NCBI GenBank assembly: GCA_934524985.1
Contig: CAKSYT010000016.1
Location: forward strand, 1 to 36,265
Reading direction: 5' to 3'
From: an uncultured Faecalibacterium sp.
GTDB taxonomy: Bacteria > Bacillota > Clostridia > Oscillospirales > Ruminococcaceae
Length of the DNA: 36,265 nucleotides
Part shown: positions 31,234 to 36,265 of the stretch, piece after piece
Layout of the letters: every line of letters starts with the position of its first letter
Numbering within the stretch: position 1 is the stretch's first letter
Notes under the pieces: generated by a model
The model's input: only the letters and a program-made list of their open reading frames with translations
Databases searched by the model: none
What the model was told of the DNA's origin: nothing
Translations under genes and position numbers: made by a program

Positions 31234-33510
31234 TCACTCTAGGTCTAGATTTTCTTCTGCTCGGAGATAAATATCCAACTGGTTCTGGACGTTTAGCTCA
31301 CTTACCAGCCATCCGCGTGCCATACACAATCGTTTGAAGTCCTCAATTCGATTTACTCCACTCATTTCTTTTAACGTCACTACAACACCGAATGGCAATG
31401 TTTTTTGTGGAGTTGTTTGCATTCGTTCTTTCGTTTTAATGCTTAATCCCCATAAACCTGAATCATAAGCTTTGCGGGGAATAGCTCTAGATTTGATGAC
31501 ATCACTAATATGCTTAACATTATCCCATTTACGATACATTTTTCGTGCATCTTCTTCATAGATAATGTTTAATCCATCATCGGATTGCCGATTTGCATCA
31601 ATAGAAGCGATGCTCGCCTTTCCATTTTTTGAAACGACTCTCCCAAAATGAATATCCATTTCTGTATTTGTGTAGTCAACTCCTTGTGAACGATTGCACT
31701 GTGGAAAATAGACAAGCGTCGCGCGAGCGTAGAACGGATGTGCATTTTTGACAATTGGGACCGGAAGATTGTAGGTATAGGTTTCAAAAGATTCAGTTGT
31801 TCCGCTCATAATAAAGCGAATTTCATCATCATTTGAATGAAGAATATCGGAAATGTGAATTGGAACTACTCCATATCCTATTGCATGGGATGGGTCGCCT
31901 TTACACTTCCATCCGGCTGCAGCATCGATAATAAGTGCTTTTGCAATTTCTCGAGTCAGGCCCATATTATAAACTAAATAAGCTATTTTTCTCGTAACCC
32001 ACGGTGCAGCAAAAGAGGTACCAGAAACGTACACTGCGCCCAAATCATCTTTACAGGCGACAATTTTATCATAATAGTTTGGACCATCGCCACCATAATA
32101 GCTTACGTCCGGTTTATTAAAGAACGAAAGCACTGGACCAACGCGAGTATATGAAGCACTTTTTTTTCTAAAATCGACAGAGTTGACAACAAGGGAGTTT
32201 AAAGAATCTGCCGGAGACCCAATTTTCATAGTCTTTTTTTCTTTATTAGTAGGGCGATTGGTTCCAGCCACAACGAAAAGGACATCGTATTCACACTGAA
32301 TTCTGTCTAATTCAGCGGCCTCTGGAGAAATAAAATTTTCTTTTATTTCCATAGTTGAACCGAGGGACAAATTCCAAACTTTAATGTCCCGATTCGTGGA
32401 AACAATCTGTCGGATCAACTTTAGAACTGAAAACGAACTCATAGGGCCGTCAGTGGCAACACCGAAATGTCGAACTCGAAAACGTCCACATCCATCATCT
32501 AGATTCGGATTTCCATGCGAACCATCCACAATAATAGATGTAACTTCTGTACCATGATAGAAATCACTATTTTTTAATGGAATATTCGGATCAAGCATAT
32601 TGCGGTAGTCAACCCACTTGTGAAAGTAGACTTTTTCATTAAATTGAGTGTCAATAACTCCAACGATGGGTTCGTTATTCGGAGGAGGAATTTGTTCATC
32701 AGCCGTCAGCTCTTCGTCTGCTTCAATTTGCAAAATATCATCCTTTGCAAGCTCAGCAAAATTTTTCACATCCATTGCAATCAGGTATGGTGCGTGATTA
32801 AGAAGCAGTTCCAATTCAGTAGGGTTCAACCGAAGCGTTGTATCATCAATAATACGGTCATCAAATATATTAATTCCGAATTTTTGCAGAAGCTGCTTCG
32901 TATCTACATCCGTTTTAAAAATGGTGACAATAGATTCTTCTTTTATTTCGTCTGAGACTCTATCAATACCAAAGGATTCTGTATATAGTCCATCGAGAAC
33001 TACTTTTAAAAACACAGATTTTGAAAGGAAATCGTTGTATATATAGTTACCCTGAGTGTTGATTTTCTCGGTGTTTTCAGCTTTGATTTCACCAGAGTAG
33101 CCCGCATCGATAATATCAGCAGCTTTAGATAACAAATCGACAGACTTTTGTAAAGCCGACAAAGAAATATAGTGTGTAAATACATGTTTTTGAATAAGGT
33201 TCCCGTCTTTATCAGGTTCCCAAACAAACTTTGCTCCTCGAATAGAAGCAGTTGGTGATTGGCTATTATTGGAAAGCAAAATCCGAAGACGATTGCTTTT
33301 AGCTACGACATGCTTATAATGCACGCTAACCAATGCACCCGCGATTTCCCGGTGGTGTGCCCAAAATTCCAAAATATCCTGTAACTGGGAAGACAATGTT
33401 CGTAAATGAGAGGATTTTACGCATTTGCCTTTTGGCAAATTAATCGGTCCAAATGAAGACGTATTGGGCCGATGGTCAAAATGGCCTTTGAGTGTCAGTA
33501 TATTATTCAT
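31234..33510 (-). CDS. Subtilisin-like serine protease (S8) of an IetAS-type pair
   Basis: A 758-residue protein with no signal peptide, so it acts in the cytoplasm. The first 275 residues have no recognised domain. The S8 protease follows with its whole active site: Asp287 (GVIDTQ), His319 (YHGTEV), the oxyanion Asn418 (VAGTN) and Ser499 (SGTSFAAP). The last 200 residues are again unrecognised. Its ATG overlaps the end of the AAA ATPase gene by 8 bases, with AAGGTGG upstream, so the two proteins are made together. S8 protease plus AAA ATPase in one operon is the IetS/IetA arrangement, described as a plasmid stability/incompatibility pair and listed among antiphage systems (from memory). The gene is AT-rich compared with the chromosome, a sign of transfer. 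The target is unknown. Confidence 0.88.
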   Translation of the reverse strand: MNNILTLKGHFDHRPNTSSFGPINLPKGKCVKSSHLRTLSSQLQDILEFWAHHREIAGALVSVHYKHVVAKSNRLRILLSNNSQSPTASIRGAKFVWEPDKDGNLIQKHVFTHYISLSALQKSVDLLSKAADIIDAGYSGEIKAENTEKINTQGNYIYNDFLSKSVFLKVVLDGLYTESFGIDRVSDEIKEESIVTIFKTDVDTKQLLQKFGINIFDDRIIDDTTLRLNPTELELLLNHAPYLIAMDVKNFAELAKDDILQIEADEELTADEQIPPPNNEPIVGVIDTQFNEKVYFHKWVDYRNMLDPNIPLKNSDFYHGTEVTSIIVDGSHGNPNLDDGCGRFRVRHFGVATDGPMSSFSVLKLIRQIVSTNRDIKVWNLSLGSTMEIKENFISPEAAELDRIQCEYDVLFVVAGTNRPTNKEKKTMKIGSPADSLNSLVVNSVDFRKKSASYTRVGPVLSFFNKPDVSYYGGDGPNYYDKIVACKDDLGAVYVSGTSFAAPWVTRKIAYLVYNMGLTREIAKALIIDAAAGWKCKGDPSHAIGYGVVPIHISDILHSNDDEIRFIMSGTTESFETYTYNLPVPIVKNAHPFYARATLVYFPQCNRSQGVDYTNTEMDIHFGRVVSKNGKASIASIDANRQSDDGLNIIYEEDARKMYRKWDNVKHISDVIKSRAIPRKAYDSGLWGLSIKTKERMQTTPQKTLPFGVVVTLKEMSGVNRIEDFKRLCMARGWLVSELNVQNQLDIYLRAEENLDLE

Positions 33511-34552
33511 TTAACAGCCCACCTTTCAATTCTCGAGCGACACTACTCTTGGACTTTTTCGTTAAAATTTCAATTTCGCGAACAGTGAAATTTTGAGCTT
33601 GGAGCATTTGAAGATTTTCAGGCTTTTTGCCATATGCAGCAGAATAGAGTCTACGGAAATAATCTTGCCCGTCCTGAGGATCGCTGAATGCGATTGAACT
33701 ACGAATTAAGTTTTTCAAATCTCCGGGATACGGAAGTGGATTCATCAAGCCCATGATTTTTCGAAATAAGCGCACATCTCGATTAGCTAATTTCAATTTG
33801 CTAAGATAACGATCCAGCATTTTTTCTGCGATAGACATAAGATCTTCGTTACTATATTGATTAAAATTAATAATAGAATCAAATCTTCTAATTAAGGCCT
33901 TATCAAAATGATTGTACAGATTAGTAGTTGCAATTAGTACAATGTTTTCATTTATACGATCTAAGCCTTTAAGCATGGCCGAAGTAGCTCTTCCCATCTC
34001 ACGTAAATCATTAGGGTCAGTTCGGTCTAAAGCTATCGCATCAATTTCGTCGAAGAGAATTATAATACGATCTGGTTGTGGGAAACTATTGATTTCGGTG
34101 AAAAGCGTAGCAAGATTTTTCTGCGTCTGACCTAATTTGCTATCCACTACCGTTGAAAAATCAACCATATATATTTCCCGCTCAAGGATGCGCGCAAGTT
34201 GTTTGACTGCTTCTGTTTTTCCAGTACCAGGAGCTCCCTGAAAAAGAAATTTGTGAATACCGATTCGATGTGCTATTGCATTTACAACCCCTAGAAGATC
34301 TTGCATGATTGAATCAGGTAGCAATAAAATATCTTCTTTTGCTTCAATTCTTTCAAAAAATGTAGATTCATGCCCTTCCATCTGTGGAACAAAAGTATTT
34401 ACATTCGAAAGCAACGACATAATATATTCAGCTAATTGATGGTCGCCTGATTCATCAAAATCTCTAGCGATTTCATATGATTCGTTTCTGAAGCCTTCAT
34501 CATTCTTTTCTGTATAGCAACGAATAAGATTAATAATGTTTTTTTTCTTCAT
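33503..34552 (-). CDS. AAA ATPase of an IetAS-type pair
   Basis: A 349-residue single-AAA-domain ATPase. Walker A is GAPGTGKT (106-113), Walker B ILFDEID (164-170), sensor 1 ATTN (207-210), with Arg fingers near 221-222. The N-terminal 80 residues are helical and charged. The C-terminus (about 322-349) looks like a small helix-turn-helix (FTVREIEILTKKSKSSVARE). By analogy with IetA it would restrain or direct the partner protease; this is inference. ATG 34552 has GGAGGGGG upstream, placed in the loop of an 8 bp hairpin. It is the first gene of the cassette and is low in GC. Confidence 0.88.
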   Translation of the reverse strand: MKKKNIINLIRCYTEKNDEGFRNESYEIARDFDESGDHQLAEYIMSLLSNVNTFVPQMEGHESTFFERIEAKEDILLLPDSIMQDLLGVVNAIAHRIGIHKFLFQGAPGTGKTEAVKQLARILEREIYMVDFSTVVDSKLGQTQKNLATLFTEINSFPQPDRIIILFDEIDAIALDRTDPNDLREMGRATSAMLKGLDRINENIVLIATTNLYNHFDKALIRRFDSIINFNQYSNEDLMSIAEKMLDRYLSKLKLANRDVRLFRKIMGLMNPLPYPGDLKNLIRSSIAFSDPQDGQDYFRRLYSAAYGKKPENLQMLQAQNFTVREIEILTKKSKSSVARELKGGLLNE

Positions 34553-34554
34553 AG

Positions 34555-34578
34555 AATGTACACCCCCTCCTGTACATT
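34555..34578 (-). promoter_or_regulatory. Inverted repeat around the ribosome binding site of the AAA gene
   Basis: AATGTACA (34555-34562) and TGTACATT (34571-34578) flank exactly the 8 bases that read GGAGGGGG on the minus strand. As RNA it puts the Shine-Dalgarno in a hairpin loop; as DNA it is a symmetrical operator downstream of the promoter. Confidence 0.6.
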
Positions 34579-34581
34579 AGC

Positions 34582-34621
34582 ATTATACCACGATTGGGAC
34601 AAAAAAGTCAATAATGGGACA
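34582..34621 (-). promoter_or_regulatory. Promoter of the ATPase/protease cassette with GGGACA direct repeats
   Basis: On the minus strand TTGACT (34606-34611), 18 bases and TATAAT (34582-34587). On the plus strand GGGACA occurs at 34596-34601 and 34616-34621, 20 bases (about two helix turns) apart, one in the spacer and one just upstream of the -35. Confidence 0.65.
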
Positions 34622-34755
34622 GAAATAAGAATATTTGCTGCATTCAGAGAGACCAGTGTTCTAGTTAGACTATTCAGCCGACAGCGAGTGTAAGGCTGGA
34701 TATTTGTAGAAGCTCTCTCGTGCAAAAGTAAATTACATTGGCCTTGAAGTATACA
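34622..34755. other. Gap between the cassette promoter and the gene remnant
   Basis: I see no gene, repeat or hairpin in these 134 bases. The switch from AT-rich to chromosome-like composition falls near 34750. Confidence 0.5.
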
Positions 34756-34896
34756 CTTGATGTGACCATGGCGCAGAGGTCAAAACTGGACTACCTCATC
34801 TACAATGACCCGCTGGGCTATGCAGATTTGATTCTGAATAGTGACCCGGGGGAATATTTGAAGAATGTGACCGGGAGCCATGGATTAGAAGATTAA
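34756..34896 (+). pseudogene. 5'-truncated copy of the 83-aa gene at 30737
   Basis: Over 141 bases it aligns without gaps to the 3' part of 30737-30988, with about 20 differences by eye, many at third codon positions, and it ends with the same GLED-stop. The first half of the gene and its ribosome binding site are missing. An in-frame ATG could give a 43-residue product, but no Shine-Dalgarno precedes it. The divergence means this is an old paralogue, not a recent duplication. Confidence 0.75.
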
Positions 34897-35168
34897 GGGC
34901 AAAAAAACAGGGTGCGCCCCTGCGGACGCACCCTGAAAAATCCACATACGATAGCGATATGTACAACAGGGCGTTCCCCGTCGGGAACGCTCTGTTTCTC
35001 TTTACTGGGGATATGATGAGCCTGCTCCGCCTGCCATGCAGCAAACTCTCGCTGGCCTTCCTCGCTGTTCCAGCAGGCAAGGATGGCCGGGTAGAACGCC
35101 CGCGCCAGACGGTCGATGACTTCATCGGGATAAGGGGAAGTGTTTGTGGACTTTTTCTTTTTGTTCAA
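34893..35168 (-). CDS. Small hypothetical protein downstream of the ParB-like gene
   Basis: I chose TTG 35168 because AAAGGAGCGTGCGT precedes it, the same leader as that of the ParB-like gene (AAAGGAGTGTGCGT). The product is 91 residues. The first 55 (NKKKKSTNT, then PDEVIDRLARAFYPAILACW, EEGQREFAAWQAEQ) look like a real helical protein. The rest is translated through two hairpins (near 34965-34995 and 34908-34935), which suggests that the original stop was lost and the tail is fortuitous. A 33-codon overlapping frame (35122-35220) could alternatively be used. Function unknown; the context is a mobile element. Confidence 0.55.
   Translation of the reverse strand: MNKKKKSTNTSPYPDEVIDRLARAFYPAILACWNSEEGQREFAAWQAEQAHHIPSKEKQSVPDGERPVVHIAIVCGFFRVRPQGRTLFFCP
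34908..34935. terminator. Bidirectional terminator
   Basis: CAGGGTGCG (34908-34916) pairs with CGCACCCTG (34927-34935), with A-runs before and after, so T-runs follow on both strands. It ends the gene remnant on one strand and the small gene at 35168 on the other. Confidence 0.75.
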
Positions 35169-35312
35169 ACGCACGCTCCTTTGATCGTCCCACCGTGGCA
35201 AAGTCGGGCGAGAAAATCAAAGTTCCAATTTCATATCAGGCGCAAGGGCGCAGATGCTTTCCGCCCTGCACTTGCGGCTGGTGGCTCGTTGATGGCTTAC
35301 AAGTGCCTGTCG

Positions 35313-36197
35313 TTATGCGATTTTTTCGTCGTTCAGCATTTCTTCAAACTGTGCCATATACGCTTTGTGCTGCTTGAGGATTTTTAGTGTTTCAGTTTTG
35401 GCGTAGGAATCATCCGGCAGCTTGGGCAGGTATCTCATCAAAAAATCAAAGTCCTGCTGAATCCGCCGGACAGCGACCTCCAGCGCAGAGTAGTTGATTC
35501 CAGAGTAGTGCGAGTAGCTCGACTGCGAAACCGGACGGTCTTCCGGGTGAAGAATCTCGTGCACGATCTGCTTGCGGTTCGGAAAATCAGCTCTGGCGAG
35601 GCGGTGCATATCGGCATCACGGACTTTGAACTGCCCGGACAGGATTTTCTCTTTCATACCGGGCATCATCTGCTCCATGATCTCCACGCCCCGCATGAAC
35701 TTCTCAGACCGGGCAACGTAGGATTCGCTGACATTGTTCCGCTCTGCGATCTGTTTGCGGACGCTTGCTTCTGCGGCAGTGGGAGGAATTGTGTCAATTT
35801 GACACAATTCCTCCGGGGCGGTTTTCTTGGCAGCAGCCGTGTGCTGGTTGTTGCCGTTTCCACCGGGCTTCCGATGCTCCACACTGTACTGTTTTCCAAT
35901 GAGGAACTTCTTCTGCTCCGGCGTGAGATTACGCCGCCCCAGCTGATTCTTGCAGATCCATGCGAGGACTTCTTCTCTGCTTTCAAACGGGAGCGGCATG
36001 GTGGAGAAAGAGATTTCGGGATGCTCCTGAACGATTTCATAACGATTGTGACCATCAACAAGGGTGTTGTTCCACACGATCAAAGGAGAAATCAGCTTGC
36101 CCTCTTTGAGGATGTTTTCTTCAAGCTGCTTAAATTCATCATCGGTCAGAGGAGGAATCTGGGACTGGAACTCCGGGTCGATTTTCAGGTTGATCAT
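35313..36197 (-). CDS. ParB/Noc-like nuclease-fold DNA-binding protein
   Basis: A 294-residue protein with an N-terminal ParB-type domain. The core reads IPPLTDDEFKQLEENILKEG then LIVWNNTLVDGHNRYEI, the DGHxRY motif where ParB proteins bind nucleotide. A helix-turn-helix region follows (about 155-175, IAERNNVSESYVARSEKFM). Such proteins occur on plasmids and integrative conjugative elements, where they aid partition or regulate the element. ATG 36197 follows AGGAG by 7 bases; GTG 36203 is too close to it. The gene holds a 33-base palindrome (35782-35814). A gene ending at 36210 precedes it closely, a likely ParA-type partner. Confidence 0.85.
   Translation of the reverse strand: MINLKIDPEFQSQIPPLTDDEFKQLEENILKEGKLISPLIVWNNTLVDGHNRYEIVQEHPEISFSTMPLPFESREEVLAWICKNQLGRRNLTPEQKKFLIGKQYSVEHRKPGGNGNNQHTAAAKKTAPEELCQIDTIPPTAAEASVRKQIAERNNVSESYVARSEKFMRGVEIMEQMMPGMKEKILSGQFKVRDADMHRLARADFPNRKQIVHEILHPEDRPVSQSSYSHYSGINYSALEVAVRRIQQDFDFLMRYLPKLPDDSYAKTETLKILKQHKAYMAQFEEMLNDEKIA
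35782..35814. promoter_or_regulatory. Perfect 33-base palindrome inside the ParB-like gene
   Basis: GGAGGAATTGTGTCAA (35782-35797), one central T, TTGACACAATTCCTCC (35799-35814). It encodes EELCQIDTIPP in a linker between domains. It is not the chromosomal parS sequence. It may be an element-specific parS or autoregulatory site. Confidence 0.55.
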
Positions 36198-36209
36198 ACG
36201 CACACTCCT

Positions 36210-36265
36210 TTATCTCTCCTGCTGCGCCGGTTCTTCCTCCCGGAAAAAGGACGCAACATTCTGCT
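36210..36265 (-). CDS. C-terminal end of an unidentified gene (continues beyond the window)
   Basis: The frame ending in TAA at 36210-36212 reads QNVASFFREEEPAQQER. The stop overlaps the ribosome binding site of the ParB-like gene, implying one operon. In such elements a ParA-type ATPase often comes first, but 17 residues are too few to identify it. Confidence 0.45.
   Translation of the reverse strand, partial: QNVASFFREEEPAQQER

Noticed and set aside
35122..35220. 33-codon overlapping frame upstream of the small gene at 35168
   Set aside because: It has only a TTG start without a good ribosome binding site; mentioned as an alternative only.
30486..36265. Defined att sites of an integrated element
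   Set aside because: No second copy of the tRNA 3' end and no integrase were seen in the window; the right border is outside.

Overview
The window looks like chromosome of a Gram-positive gut clostridium, most likely Faecalibacterium prausnitzii or a close Ruminococcaceae relative. The basis is the GC-rich coding sequence (about 55-60 % by eye), the anaerobic gene set (pyruvate:ferredoxin oxidoreductase, a 2[4Fe-4S] ferredoxin, Fe-S type L-serine dehydratase, FeoAB), AGGAGG-type ribosome binding sites, TTGACA/TATAAT promoters and an unusual density of palindromic intergenic repeats. The species call is inference; no database was searched.

Layout. 1-990 is the end of nifJ, followed by a gene-free, fold-rich stretch. 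1509-4757 holds a small unknown gene, mgtE with a long structured leader, and a lipoprotein. 5040-5480 has no gene but carries a cluster of TTTTCCACA-like sites. 5647-10554 holds a rhomboid-fold membrane protein, holB, a gamma-class carbonic anhydrase homologue and two tandem D-Ala-D-Ala carboxypeptidases. 10820-13636 is a minus-strand operon trmN-rsmI-phosphoesterase-birA. 13935-15497 holds ferredoxin and ricT on the minus strand. 16210-20154 is one large RND exporter. 20819-23409 carries galM and galE of the Leloir pathway. 23909-27100 carries a FeoA-FeoB fusion and a MarR regulator. 27155-30275 holds trigger factor (minus) and, divergently, sdaAB-sdaAA.

From about 30486 the character changes. 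A tRNA-Arg gene is followed by a small mobile-element type gene and then an AT-rich, minus-strand, two-gene cassette (31234-34552): a AAA ATPase and a subtilisin-like serine protease with overlapping reading frames. I read it as an IetAS-type stability/antiphage pair. It lies between an intact and a 5'-truncated copy of the same small gene, and is followed by a ParB-like gene and the tail of another gene. This is most simply cargo of an integrative element or plasmid-derived island whose rest lies to the right of the window.

The most unusual chromosomal signal is the repeats. One family (five copies plus a truncated one) has two hairpins. The first covaries between copies (ATGCGC/GCGCAT, ATGCCC/GGGCAT, ATGGCC/GGCCAT). 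The second has a 15-16 bp stem of a different sequence in every copy but always the loop TGCG (CGCA on the other strand). A second family, at eight loci, has CCCTCTCAG...CTGAGAGGG ends around GCTCCCCC/GGGGGAGC palindromes. A third is an inverted pair at about 1955 and 7415 with a conserved arm and a variable terminator hairpin. These elements fill most long intergenic gaps.
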